Of a stretch of DNA of 64,000 nt, positions 37,784 through 48,100 are shown piece by piece. The DNA is from Psychromonas marina. GTDB taxonomy: Bacteria; Pseudomonadota; Gammaproteobacteria; Enterobacterales; Psychromonadaceae. The stretch is from contig NZ_BSPQ01000013.1 in the NCBI RefSeq assembly GCF_030161115.1, positions 248,001-312,000 of the forward strand, in the 5' to 3' direction. Below the pieces are notes generated by a model that was not told where the DNA came from, did not search any database, and saw only the letters and a list, made by a program, of their open reading frames with translations. Every line of letters begins with the position of its first letter. Position 1 is the first letter of the stretch. The translations under genes were made by a program, and so were the position numbers.

Positions 37784-40753
37784 ATGGTTTTCATCGTGAA
37801 TACTTTTAAAAAACTATTTAGTCGTCAATTTTACCGCTCAATCGTCTTTTGGCTTTTATCTCTGTTGGCACTTTATGCCCTATTTGGTTTTTTATTATTA
37901 CCAAAACTGCTCAACAATACTATTCGTGATCAGGTACATAGCCACTTAGGTTGGCAAACTGAGATTGAAAAAATTGAAGTAAATCCATTCCTGCTGACAC
38001 TCACCATTAATCACTTGGCTATTAAAGAGAATACTGTAGGTGATACTGATTCACCATTATCATTCAGTCGCTTTCATGCCGACTTTGAACTACGTTCACT
38101 GATTGAAGGAGCATTTACGTTCAAAAATGTCGAACTAACTGATCCTAGTTTTAGTGTATTAATTAACCCAAATGGTTCAACCAATATTCAGCAGGCACTA
38201 ATAAAAAATCAACAAGTAACGAGTAAAAAAGAGGAAATAATAGAAACAGATAACGAGACACCTTCAGTCATGCCGAAATTGCTCTTTGATAATATCAACG
38301 TAGTAAATGGATCACTGATTGCGAAGGATCACAGCCATGGTGAGTTGATAACCCACAAAATCAACCCGATCTCTTTTCAACTCAAAGCATTTTCTACTTA
38401 TGTGGAACAAGGTGGTGAGTATCAGTTACAACTTGCACTTGGTGATAAACAATCATTACAGTGGAAAGGTAATATCGCCGTTGCCCCTATCGCGTCATCA
38501 GGTTCTTTTAATATAAAGGGGATCCGTTTACACCGATTCTGGCCCTACATTAAACAATTTTCGCCTTATGAATTACGTCATAGTAATGTTGATTTAGCTG
38601 CAAATTACGCGCTAAGTTTTATCGACAATCAATTTCAATTGACACTTAATCAAGCCTTTGTGACTTTCAATGATTCACAAATAGCAGATCCCCAAAATAG
38701 CGATCATTTCGTAGATATTAAGAAAATTAAGGTAGGCCCCACTGAATTTAATCTCGTAGAGCAATTCGTTGCTATCCGTAATATAGAGATAGATAATATC
38801 GGGCTAGACTTAGTACGAGGTAAAAATGGTGAGCTTGAACTATTACAATCTCTAACTGCTTTCACTAACTCTGCGCCATCAACAACAGAAACATCTGATA
38901 CAGCAGAGGAAAAAACTTCGCCTTTTTTATGGTCAATTGACAATATTAATATTAATAACAGTACGCTACAAATAACCGATAAAGCAGTAACCGGTGTTGC
39001 ATCTATCAAGTTACATGACATTAACGCATCGCTATCAGCATTAAATCAAAGTTTATCTAACAAACAGCCCTTTTCACTCTCCTATAAAATAGAGAGCTCA
39101 CAGCAAAATAATTTCTCTGGTGAGCTGATTGCACAACCCTTTAGTCTTGACAGCAACATTAAACTTGCACAGATTCCAATTAACATTATTCAGCCCTATC
39201 TTGCTGAAGCCGCTAATATAAGTATAAAAAGCGGTCACCTCTCACTAGATGGTAATAGCAAACTTGCCTTAGATGCGTCCAAAGGACTCATGGGAACCTT
39301 TGATGGGCAAATTGATATCGCAGAGTTTGATAGCGAAGATACCGTCAATAACAGACGGTTATTAGGTTGGAAAAAACTCTCTGTCACACCAATTAAGATC
39401 AATCTGTCGCCATTAACTATCAATATCAACGAGATTGCACTCGACAAACCCTATTCACGTTTAATTATCACCGAAGATAGAAAAGTTAATTTTTCGCAAT
39501 TAATGGTTGAAAGTAGTAGCAACAGTAAACCAGAAAAAAAATCAGAAGCAGTAACATCTCCCTCTCCTGAGATTGAGATTGCTAAAATATCCTTTAAAGA
39601 TGGTGATGCCTATTTTGCAGATCTATCATTGATTCCTCAATTTGGTACAAGCATCCAACAACTGAATGGCGCTATCAAAGGATTATCCTCAAGTAAAAAA
39701 CAGGCCGCTGATGTCAATATTAACGGCAGCGTGGAAGAATATGGAAAAGTAGCTGTTCAAGGGGAAATTAACCCTTTTTCTGATCAACTGTATACTGACA
39801 TGAGTGTTACATTCGATAAAATAGAGTTAACCACACTGACTCCTTATGCGGGGCGCTATGCTGGATATGTTATTGATAAAGGTAAACTGACTTTAGATCT
39901 TAACTATAAAATTTCCGATGGATTATTAGATGGTAAAAATCGTCTTATTTTAGATCAATTTGAATTAGGTGAGCAGGTAGAGAGCAAAGAATCTGTTGAT
40001 CTGCCTATCAAACTTGCGCTGGCATTATTCAAAGATAGTAAGGGGGTTATTGATATCAGTTTGCCTACCAAAGGAGATTTGAACTCTCCTGACTTTGAAA
40101 TTGGTGGTTTGGTGATGAAAGCACTCACCAATGTGATCACTAAAGCGGTCACTTCACCCTTCTCTCTCTTAGCAAGTTTAGCAGGTGGTGATGAACAATC
40201 TCTAAACTCAGTTGCTTTTGAGCTAGGTAGTGCAAGCATCAATAACGAACAAAAAAACAACCTAAAAACGTTAGCGTCACTACTAGTAGAGCGACCTGAA
40301 CTTATCTTAGAACTCCGTGTGAATGTTGATAGCAAACAAGAAAAACTAAAGCTTCAACAACAAGCATTGGCGAAGCAACTCGACTTATCGAATAAGGATG
40401 AGCAGCAGCAACTTAATGCAATGGAGTCCTTATATAGCGATAAAAAAGGCGAAAAAGCACTCAAAACATTAAAACAGCAGTTATTAGCCGCGCAAGATGA
40501 GCAACAAAAGGTTGACGAAAAGCAGTTTCAACAGCAATATCAACAAGTATTGTCTGATCAACTAGTTATACTGCAGCCAATTGAAACATTGCAGCTTAGC
40601 GAACTTGCACAGCAAAGAATCAGCATCATTAAAAATGAGTTGATAACAATAAATAAAGTAGATAATCAGCAAGTTTTTGCACTACAACCTTCCTTAACAG
40701 GCAGTGCTGAAGGATCAGTTATTAATACTATTTTTAGTCTAACCAGCAAATAA
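37784..40753 (+). CDS. DUF748 (AsmA-like) envelope protein
   Basis: A 989-residue protein with one N-terminal membrane anchor (about residues 19-40) and a very long periplasmic body of the DUF748/AsmA-like type. AsmA-like proteins form hydrophobic-groove beta structures implicated in lipid transport between inner and outer membranes. Seen: the N-terminal block GWQTEIEKIEVNPF, repeated beta-rich segments with LDGNSKLAL-like patterns, the block PYAGRYAGYVIDKGKLTLDL and the C-terminal region LGSASINNEQKNNLKTLASL, which looks like the family's OmpA-like tail. A glutamine-rich coiled coil (about 860-930) follows. The start at 37784 has no clear ribosome site; an in-frame GTG at 37796 is possible. 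The DUF2057 gene follows after 16 bases. Confidence 0.82.
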   Translation: MVFIVNTFKKLFSRQFYRSIVFWLLSLLALYALFGFLLLPKLLNNTIRDQVHSHLGWQTEIEKIEVNPFLLTLTINHLAIKENTVGDTDSPLSFSRFHADFELRSLIEGAFTFKNVELTDPSFSVLINPNGSTNIQQALIKNQQVTSKKEEIIETDNETPSVMPKLLFDNINVVNGSLIAKDHSHGELITHKINPISFQLKAFSTYVEQGGEYQLQLALGDKQSLQWKGNIAVAPIASSGSFNIKGIRLHRFWPYIKQFSPYELRHSNVDLAANYALSFIDNQFQLTLNQAFVTFNDSQIADPQNSDHFVDIKKIKVGPTEFNLVEQFVAIRNIEIDNIGLDLVRGKNGELELLQSLTAFTNSAPSTTETSDTAEEKTSPFLWSIDNININNSTLQITDKAVTGVASIKLHDINASLSALNQSLSNKQPFSLSYKIESSQQNNFSGELIAQPFSLDSNIKLAQIPINIIQPYLAEAANISIKSGHLSLDGNSKLALDASKGLMGTFDGQIDIAEFDSEDTVNNRRLLGWKKLSVTPIKINLSPLTININEIALDKPYSRLIITEDRKVNFSQLMVESSSNSKPEKKSEAVTSPSPEIEIAKISFKDGDAYFADLSLIPQFGTSIQQLNGAIKGLSSSKKQAADVNINGSVEEYGKVAVQGEINPFSDQLYTDMSVTFDKIELTTLTPYAGRYAGYVIDKGKLTLDLNYKISDGLLDGKNRLILDQFELGEQVESKESVDLPIKLALALFKDSKGVIDISLPTKGDLNSPDFEIGGLVMKALTNVITKAVTSPFSLLASLAGGDEQSLNSVAFELGSASINNEQKNNLKTLASLLVERPELILELRVNVDSKQEKLKLQQQALAKQLDLSNKDEQQQLNAMESLYSDKKGEKALKTLKQQLLAAQDEQQKVDEKQFQQQYQQVLSDQLVILQPIETLQLSELAQQRISIIKNELITINKVDNQQVFALQPSLTGSAEGSVINTIFSLTSK

Positions 40754-40769
40754 TTTAAAAGGGATATTT

Positions 40770-41399
40770 ATGAAGAAGATTGCCACTATTTTAGCGTTAA
40801 TGTTCATGCACAATAGTTATGCATTAGAAGTACAAGGAATTAATGGCGTTGAAATTTTAGCGATAGATGGGAAGAAGGTAGGTTCGTCTTTGTTTAGTAG
40901 AGATAAAGAACTTGACCTCCCTGCCGGTGAGCATCAAATCGTGGTTCGTTTTTCAAAGAAATTTTATAATGATCTGCAAGTACAAAGTCGCCCCTCTATT
41001 TTCAATATCGACTTACAACAGGATACAAAAATATCTGTTTCTGGTCTGAATACAGATTACAAAGCGGAACGTGCTATCCGTGAGGGCATTGAATGGCAGG
41101 TGATCTCTGAAGATAGCGAATACAGCATAAAAGAGAGTGATATCTTGATGGATAATGGATTTCTTCCTTATAGCAATATTGAGGAAGTGATTTCTACATA
41201 CAATCAGCAAAACAGTATCACAGCACCTGCAACTGTTGCAGCTGTAAGTGCCGCTGTTGCAATACCCGTCGTTGCACCTACTGAAGTCGCACCTGCAGTA
41301 AGTGAAACAACTATTCCCTTACAAACGCTCTATCAGCAAGCATCGCGTGAAGAGAAAAAAGCATTCCGTATCTGGTTACTAGAGCAGGATATGAAATAA
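40770..41399 (+). CDS. DUF2057 (YccT-like) exported protein
   Basis: A 209-residue protein with a signal peptide (MKKIATILALMFMHNSYALE, cleavage likely after residue 18) and a DUF2057/YccT-type domain of unknown function. The family features are an N-terminal beta domain ending in VRFSKKFYNDL and a C-terminal YQQASREEKKAFRIWLLEQ motif. Between them (about residues 150-180) is an Ala/Val/Pro-rich low-complexity linker. AAAGGG precedes the ATG, 16 bases after the DUF748 gene, so the two probably form an operon. A strong terminator follows. Confidence 0.75.
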   Translation: MKKIATILALMFMHNSYALEVQGINGVEILAIDGKKVGSSLFSRDKELDLPAGEHQIVVRFSKKFYNDLQVQSRPSIFNIDLQQDTKISVSGLNTDYKAERAIREGIEWQVISEDSEYSIKESDILMDNGFLPYSNIEEVISTYNQQNSITAPATVAAVSAAVAIPVVAPTEVAPAVSETTIPLQTLYQQASREEKKAFRIWLLEQDMK

Positions 41400-41430
41400 T
41401 ACCGCTAATTCGACATGATTGTCAGCTAAT

Positions 41431-41471
41431 AAAAAAGCACTTCCCTATATCATATAAGGAAGTGCTTTTTA
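41431..41471. terminator. Strong rho-independent terminator after the DUF2057 gene
   Basis: AAAAAGCACTTCC and GGAAGTGCTTTTT pair perfectly, and the loop holds a smaller TATAT/ATATA palindrome. The A- and T-tracts suit both the DUF2057 gene and the convergent glutaredoxin-like gene. Confidence 0.88.
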
Positions 41472-41540
41472 TTTGCAGCAGAAGTTAATAGTGCCTCACG
41501 AAGAGTGTTACTGGCACCTAAAAACAGAGAACTGCTTAAT

Positions 41541-41768
41541 CTAGCCCTGATACAACTTATTAAATTTCGCTATCGAAAAACCACTCAAGTAATCTTCACT
41601 CACTTTGATGATAGGTACGCCACGAAACCCCGTTTTAGCAAACTCTTTTTGTCCAGACGGACTTTTAACATTCACTAAACGAAATTTGATATTTTTAGAT
41701 TCAAAGTATTGCTTTGCGCTATCACAATGCGGGCATTGTGCCATTGAATACAGGGTAACTTTTTTCAT
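41541..41768 (-). CDS. Small glutaredoxin-like protein
   Basis: A 75-residue glutaredoxin/NrdH-type protein with the redox site CPHC (Cys12-Cys15) in YSMAQCPHCDSAK and the cis-proline loop GFRGVPIIKV. The size and lack of a signal peptide indicate a cytoplasmic dithiol carrier. The active-site residues differ from classical glutaredoxin (CPYC) and NrdH (CVQC), so its specific partner is uncertain. The gene lies 40 bases after the SlyD-type gene on the same strand. Confidence 0.8.
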   Translation of the reverse strand: MKKVTLYSMAQCPHCDSAKQYFESKNIKFRLVNVKSPSGQKEFAKTGFRGVPIIKVSEDYLSGFSIAKFNKLYQG

Positions 41769-41808
41769 ACTTTATTCCTAAAAATGTTTACTACTCGTGG
41801 TTTAGCAA

Positions 41809-42288
41809 CTAGTGCCCACAACCGCCTTCAGCGTGAAGATGACCATGCTCAATCTCTTCAGCAGTGCCTTCACGTACAGACATTACTTCGATAGCAAAGG
41901 TCAGTGTTTTACCTGCAAATGGGTGGTTAAGGTCACAATCAACATTAAATTTACCCACTTTAACAACCGTTACTTCTTGTGAACCTTGGTTTGAGTTAAC
42001 CACGACAACCGAACCAACTTGCAATTTACCTTCAAATTGAATGTGTTTCTTAGGGATACGTTGAATACTATCTTCACGGATCTCACCATAACTTTGTTCA
42101 GGTGTTAATGTCACTTCTAATGTATCACCAACCGTCTTACCAAGAAACGCTGCTTCAAGAGCTGGAAATACATCACCGTGGCCGTGTAAATAACCCAATG
42201 GTTTAGCATTAAGACTAGATTCAATCTGTGTACCCGCTTCGCTTAATGTGTAATGGAATTCAACGGCGCTATTTTGAGTAATTAACAT
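41809..42288 (-). CDS. FKBP-type peptidyl-prolyl isomerase, SlyD-like
   Basis: A 159-residue SlyD-type isomerase, which folds proteins by cis-trans proline isomerisation and can bind nickel. The FKBP segments (AVEFHYTLSEAG; GYLHGHGDVFPALE; LEVTLTPEQSYGE) flank an insert-in-flap chaperone domain (about 70-130). The C-terminal tail is short and histidine-rich (HGHLHAEGGCGH), a metal-binding trait seen at greater length in E. coli SlyD. The frame opens at 42336, but AAAGAGACC precedes the ATG at 42288 and the conserved sequence begins there. The glutaredoxin-like gene is downstream. Whether it is SlyD itself or a paralogue is not settled. Confidence 0.85.
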   Translation of the reverse strand: MLITQNSAVEFHYTLSEAGTQIESSLNAKPLGYLHGHGDVFPALEAAFLGKTVGDTLEVTLTPEQSYGEIREDSIQRIPKKHIQFEGKLQVGSVVVVNSNQGSQEVTVVKVGKFNVDCDLNHPFAGKTLTFAIEVMSVREGTAEEIEHGHLHAEGGCGH

Positions 42289-42361
42289 AATGGTCTCTTT
42301 ATTGTGTATTAGATATTTAGGCGCATATTTTAGCATGTTTTTAAGGGAATGAAGCGAGCAG

Positions 42362-43219
42362 TTATGAGGTTAATGGTGATAAACAGAGTTTTAATGAGTG
42401 CGCAAGCATATGTTCTTGTTTTAAGGTGATTTGTGATGCTTTCATTTTCATAAAAAGCGATGCACAGTACGTAGGAAGTTGCTGATTATTAAGGTAGCAG
42501 ATCGCTTTTTGTTGCTTAAACCACTCCTGTTCAGGACCTTTTAATTCAATGTTCAAATCTAAACCATCAGCAATGGTTAGCCACTGAGTCGCACCCGATG
42601 TCAGGCTAATTTGTATTCCACTCGGATCAAGATCACTGAAACAGATCAGTTGATGGGAATCTTTAAAACGTCTAAAAAAAGAGTATGCAGTGCCTGTTTG
42701 TTGTTGCACTTGCAGATCACCGCGATATACCCACAGCGCTTCGCTTAAGGACTCAGGAATATTTAAACGCTTCAGATTTGCCATCACAACCAGGTTTTCA
42801 ACGAGCACAATTTGTTGATGCTCAATAGTGTTTATGTCAGTCGCACAAACGTATTGACCAAGAGAAGTAAGTTCGCTAATTGACGTGATTTGTTGGTTAA
42901 TGCGAAAATTATTGAGGCTATTGAGCAAAACAAAATCTTCACTGACCTTCAAGGCACCACCTTTCTCATCGCGCTGTGTGATCGCTTTTTCATCACGCGT
43001 TTTCTGGAGGGGATAGCTATCACGGTACAAATGAATTCCATCATGTTCACTAGCAACCAACTCAATTAACTGTTGCTTATCTTTCTCATTAAAATAGAAC
43101 CAACCACTTTCAATGCAACCGATACCAAGGCAGGCTAATTTTTCAAAAGAAGAACTCGCTTTGAATTTTCCACAAACACGTAAATGCTTTTGACAATATT
43201 CAAACAGCCCTTTCTTCAT
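42362..43219 (-). CDS. Short Toprim-like protein, candidate MksG/JetD nuclease subunit
   Basis: This 285-residue protein has a Toprim-like C-terminal half. It carries a glutamate in VLVENLVVM (Glu141), a YRGD loop (about 165-168) and the DxD motif in CFSDLDPSG (Asp196, Asp198). This is the order and approximate spacing of JetD/MksG and topoisomerase VI/Spo11-like Toprim nucleases. JetD proteins are usually about 380-400 residues, so the N-terminal arm is short or diverged here. It is the last gene of the condensin-like operon, 59 bases after the MksF-like gene. Its predicted job, cleaving DNA trapped by the SMC complex, is inferred from context and motif and has not been shown for this protein. 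Confidence 0.65.
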   Translation of the reverse strand: MKKGLFEYCQKHLRVCGKFKASSSFEKLACLGIGCIESGWFYFNEKDKQQLIELVASEHDGIHLYRDSYPLQKTRDEKAITQRDEKGGALKVSEDFVLLNSLNNFRINQQITSISELTSLGQYVCATDINTIEHQQIVLVENLVVMANLKRLNIPESLSEALWVYRGDLQVQQQTGTAYSFFRRFKDSHQLICFSDLDPSGIQISLTSGATQWLTIADGLDLNIELKGPEQEWFKQQKAICYLNNQQLPTYCASLFMKMKASQITLKQEHMLAHSLKLCLSPLTS

Positions 43220-43278
43220 CGCCCTACTCCCCTAGTCCTATTAATTCAATTTTCGTAGTTCAATTTATCGTTCAATTC

Positions 43279-44520
43279 TCATCTCAACAAGACCAATACA
43301 TCACTATAAGTGTAGTTGGCATCAGTACCAGGAAGAACCGTACCTTTAGGTTTGATGTCTAAGGCATCCTGTTGATCATTGGTGAGTTTACAGTAGCTAC
43401 TAAATACCAATTCAACCCACTCTTTAGGATCGATCAGCTGATCGCTCACAATCCAGCTTTGTAATGCACTTTGCCAGTAATTGATGGCAGAAATCGGCTC
43501 ACCATGTTTAATTACCTGTTCAAATAATTGCTCTGTTTGCTCTTCAAAAAAGTCATGGTCAATGACCAACTCAGGCAGTTCTTCAAACTCAAGATCACTG
43601 CTTTCACGTTCCACCAAGCGCTCTGATTTGGCCTGTTTGCGTAGTGCTTGCACCAATGCAATGAGTGGTGTTTCTAATTCAGTGTTACGTGTATCGACAT
43701 AGCTTTTTAATGGCATTGCAGGTGCTAGTTTTAGCGTTTCTGGTAATTGATCATCTTCAAACAATGTTTCGCTGATCTCAAACTCAGGGTGCTGCACTAA
43801 GTAGCGTGCCATGTTACGTAATAAACTGGCTTGCTTTTCATCACGACGCAGGCGGAATAGACTCAGACGCATGTTATCGATAATAAAGCGTAATCGCGGT
43901 AGAGTTTGGTTAAACCAATACACAAAACCACTTATCTTACGCGCAAAATCACTCGGACACGCCCAATCAGCCCACTCGTAACAGCTTTCAGGATCAATCT
44001 GTTGTAGTTCAGTCAACAGTTTTTGTGCATAGGCTAAGGCGCGTTCATTTTCACGTACCTTAGCGCTCAAGGTGCTCACAAAACCAAACTGGCTAGAGAT
44101 AGCATGATGCATATTCTCTAGGCTGACATTAAGGTTATCTTTGGCTTCATAAAGTAGGTCATCAAGTTGATCTAAGTAGTATTCGGCATCATCATGCTGA
44201 TTGCTCTGAACCGCCATCTGATAATCAATCACCATTTCATTAAGGGTATCGATCACTTTACCCATATCACTAAGTTGGCGATAGCTGCTCTGCTTGCGCA
44301 TCAAACGATTTAGCATACGCTTTAACTCGGCGGTGACACGGTAATCGCCAATTTCATCATCAGGTCGCAATAAACCACTTTTGTGCAAACTACCTATCTT
44401 GCGTGATTCACTTTGTAGTTCGTTGACACTGCCATAGACATAAGCATCAGCAAGTAGCTGGTCATGAGCACCTATTTGGCGTAACAGATCCGCGACATCG
44501 GAAGCGTTATAAGCAGCCAT
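43279..44520 (-). CDS. Candidate kleisin subunit of the SMC operon (MksF/JetA position)
   Basis: A 413-residue, mostly helical acidic protein. The N-terminal third could be a winged-helix pair (SGLLRPDDEIGDYRVTAELK), the middle is strongly helical and the C-terminal part is smaller and acidic. Length, composition and position immediately after the MksE-sized gene fit MksF/JetA kleisins, but I see no motif that proves it. Its start overlaps the previous stop by one base (TAATG), so translation is coupled. I recall homologues carrying misleading automatic names, so identity should be checked by profile search. Confidence 0.55.
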   Translation of the reverse strand: MAAYNASDVADLLRQIGAHDQLLADAYVYGSVNELQSESRKIGSLHKSGLLRPDDEIGDYRVTAELKRMLNRLMRKQSSYRQLSDMGKVIDTLNEMVIDYQMAVQSNQHDDAEYYLDQLDDLLYEAKDNLNVSLENMHHAISSQFGFVSTLSAKVRENERALAYAQKLLTELQQIDPESCYEWADWACPSDFARKISGFVYWFNQTLPRLRFIIDNMRLSLFRLRRDEKQASLLRNMARYLVQHPEFEISETLFEDDQLPETLKLAPAMPLKSYVDTRNTELETPLIALVQALRKQAKSERLVERESSDLEFEELPELVIDHDFFEEQTEQLFEQVIKHGEPISAINYWQSALQSWIVSDQLIDPKEWVELVFSSYCKLTNDQQDALDIKPKGTVLPGTDANYTYSDVLVLLR

Positions 44521-45143
44521 TAAAAGAGTAACTCCTCTTGCGTTTGTTCAATGCTCTCTGGCAATTCAACACGCTCAGAGTCATTTAAGAACTCAATGAG
44601 TAGATAGATAAGGTCAAAACGTGCCGTGGCATAATAACGACTACTACCACTATTCTTACGCACTAAATAGCCCATCTCTTCCAATTTTTGAAAGATAAAT
44701 ACCAACTGCTCACGTGATTCAAGTTTATTGGTTTTAAAAGGTTTAACGGCGCTTAAACGATGTAATTGCTCACGTAGGATCTGATCATGTTCAAAGGGGT
44801 CAAACAACGCATTAATATTAACCATCGATTTTGCACGCAGCGGCAAGTCGGTTTGTGTTGCGCTTAATAGCAACTCTAAAAACTCCACCAAGGGACGAAA
44901 CGATGAGCGGATTTCTAGAAACAGCTGCGTTAACTCGCCACTATTTTCTTGATCCACCGTTTGAAAGGTCACGTAATAGGCATCTGCACTATCTAGGTAA
45001 GTTAGGTTTCTATCTAGGTTCGATAAAAAATCTTCAACGCGTTCACGGTTTTCAGCAGCACTAAGATACTCAAACTGATCTGCAAAGGCGGTTTCACAGA
45101 TGATTTCACCGGTTAACAATTTTTGTAGTGTTTGTTTAAACAT
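44520..45143 (-). CDS. Candidate MksE/JetB subunit of the SMC operon
   Basis: A 207-residue protein of the size of MksE/JetB, the winged-helix dimer that bridges kleisin and SMC heads. A helical N-terminal region is followed by a plausible winged-helix C-terminal half containing LVFIFQKLEEMGYLVRKN and SSRYYATARFDLIYLLIEF, a pattern of helix and beta-wing. The ATG lies eight bases inside the SMC gene end, and the stop overlaps the next start by one base. This tight packing means the subunits are made together. The assignment rests on size, fold pattern and context. Confidence 0.6.
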   Translation of the reverse strand: MFKQTLQKLLTGEIICETAFADQFEYLSAAENRERVEDFLSNLDRNLTYLDSADAYYVTFQTVDQENSGELTQLFLEIRSSFRPLVEFLELLLSATQTDLPLRAKSMVNINALFDPFEHDQILREQLHRLSAVKPFKTNKLESREQLVFIFQKLEEMGYLVRKNSGSSRYYATARFDLIYLLIEFLNDSERVELPESIEQTQEELLF

Positions 45144-48100
45144 TGTTTGTCTCCGCTTGCGCTGACTGCTGCAACTGCTTACGTTTTGCTAATAATTCAT
45201 CGATGCGTGACTGCGGGATTTGCGCATGGAATATCTTATTATCTTTGATCTTATAATGACGATGATACAGTGACAGAATGTGGCGATCGGTCGACGGTGA
45301 AGCTGATAACATGCGGATATGGTTATCAGAGAACATTTTCAACAACAAGTCGATATTTTCAGCAGCCAACTCACCTAACTCATCCACGGGAAGAATAATC
45401 GTTGATGGCGACTGTGTTTCACCTCGTAACATTCCAAGAATACCCGCATACAGCGATAACATTGCTAAATAGGATAACCCTGTTGAACTGATCTTTTTCA
45501 GCTGACGTGCATTGCGTGCATATTTAAGCTGACCTTTTTCACTGATGGAAAATTCAATATCAAACAGGTTATGGTGTGCCAATACAAAACCATCACTTGG
45601 CAAATAAGTCGATAGCTTCTGCATCGCATAAACCAAATCATCAGGAATATCTCCCATTCCCTCGCGTAGATCATCTCGATGCTGTTCAAACAGTTTAGCG
45701 AACTGCTGTAACGGCCCCCAATATTCAAGCTCTTCTTGCTTCATCACCGTATATACATTGATGTCCGCAAGCGCTTCAAAGTGTGCCAATGCCGTTACAT
45801 TTTTAGATAATTGTTTACCGATGCTTTTGATACGGCGACCAAAATTCTCAATGTGTTGATAGAACTCATTGATCATATTGGCGTTGACCGTCACCAACTG
45901 ATAGGTGTTTTTCTGTTTCTGCTCAGCGCTGCTTAGTAGGTCAGTAATCGGGTCACGATACTTAAACAGATTACGTGCACCTTGGAAGTTATCGTTATCA
46001 GCGATGAGTTTCTGCCAATTTTCAAACAGTTCACTGCTTGCATGGTTCTTTTTAAAGGTTTCATTAAAACGCTGCAGTTGCCCTGCTAAACGTTTCTCGA
46101 CTACCTCGAACTGTTTTAACCAATCAAAACAGAAACTGACGGTAAGATCCGCTTCGTTGTTTGGTTCATTTTCGCTTTCTAAAACAGAGATACCACTCTT
46201 TTCGCAGAGATGTTGGCTATCACTGAGTTGAGTAAGCAGTTCAGCAGTTGAACGCAGTTGTGTATTTAATTTTTTAAGTGATTTCTGGTTGTTGCTAATC
46301 GCATTACCCTTTTCACTTTTCAGGTCTTCAAGGCTATTTTCAAAACCACGTTTCTCAATTTCACGGTTTTGATTAACCTCAACCAACTTATCACGGTGCA
46401 GATAACGCTCATTCATGAACTGCGCATATTCACGCGCTTTACGCGACAAGATAGCACATTCATCAAGGGCTTTTTCAAGCTCAATACGCTGCTGTGTACG
46501 CTTGTCTACTTCACCATCAGGATCAAGTTCATTGAGTGCCGTGCTATGTTGTTTCTTGTAATCACGTAAACGCTCCGATGCGCTTTGCTCAATCTTTTGC
46601 AGTTGATTATCCAATTCTTCTAATTGGATATCACGATCCGATTCAACCACCATGCGTTGCTCGAGCATCATGTTATGCAGTGCAAGACGTTCGCTTTGCT
46701 GCTGCTCTTGAAAGGCTTCGATCTTAAGTCGATTGTCCTTTTGCTGACTATTGAGCTTTTTTAACTGCTCTTCAAAAGCTAACTGCTGTACTTTTATTGC
46801 GCGTGCTTTTTTATCCTGAAGGTGGACTTGTTGCGTTTTTAATTGTTCAAGCTTCAACTCATTTTGCTTACAGCGCTGCTGCGCTTCTGCAATGGTTAGC
46901 CCCAAAGCCTGAATGTCTTTATTAGCGATTTTTATCTGCTCTTCTAGCGTAGTGATGTTAGTAGTGATCTGTAATACTTTTTCATCTAATAGCTGTGCTT
47001 TTTCTCGCAGTTGATCTTCGCTGAGTTGTAAATCACTCTCTTGCAGCTGTAACAAATCGACCTGTAAACCATACATGTTAGTAGACTCACCACACCACGT
47101 CGGCGCAAGATCGGTGCGGTTAAGCAGATCAGTTGATAATAAACGACCAATATTATCTTTCCATGTACTCGCGTCAGGCTGATGGCTGAGGAAATGTTGC
47201 AATGACCCCTCTGGTGGCCTTAATTGGCATTCTACATCATGAATTTGTTGTTTTAATTTGTCGAGTGAACGCCCTTCTTTTTGGTGTTTCTCAAGCAGTT
47301 GTAGTCGTTGAGATTCAAGTACGCTGAGTTTACTATTGAGCTCATTTTGTTGCCCTAAAATCAGTGAGTGTGTTTCATGAGTCTCACCTAGGCTCGATTG
47401 ATTTTCTTCCAACGCGCTTAACAGTTCAGGTTCAATGCTTGGATTACGTTGTTGCTGCTGAACCTGTTGAACTTCATTTTCTAGCGCTTGCTTGTGCATA
47501 TTAAGTTTTAGATCAGTCGCATTTAACTGTTCATTCAAACTCGCTAGCTGTGCTTGCTGGTTTTCTGCAATAACTGATAGTTGTACGCTTGCAGATTCTT
47601 TAATGCTGAAGCGTTGCTCTTTGTTGGCACTCACATCAACCATTTTTTGCTGCTTAACTTGGCTTATTAACTTTTCAAATTTACTTTGAATCTTACTGAT
47701 ATTACCTTCAAAGGCAGCAATGATCTCATTAACTTCATTGAGTTGTTGTTGAATACGTGGTGCTTGGTCGGCCTGTAGCTGAAAACTCGCAGCATCATTG
47801 TCTTCATAATTCATTTTATCTTCATCAAGCAAGTCGATACGGCTTTGATCCGCTTCTATTTGTGCAGCTAACTTGCTGATGTCTTTGCTAAATATTGCAG
47901 ATGAATCTTTAAGCTGTGTTTCTAAGCTGTCGAGCTCCGTGATCGTGGTACTCTTTTGCGTTTGGTAATTCTGTTGTTTCACTTGCAATACTTTCTGATG
48001 AGCAACCATCTCAAAATGTAAATGCTGAAGCTTATTCAACAGGCTATCTAAGCTAGTGAAATCGGTTTGCCAAAGCGCTATTTTATCGGCCACTTTTTGA

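Noticed and set aside
45905-46231. A plus-strand open frame inside the SMC ATPase gene
   Set aside because: It is antisense to the second coiled coil. Its product is Ser/Phe/Leu-rich with no ribosome site or domain.
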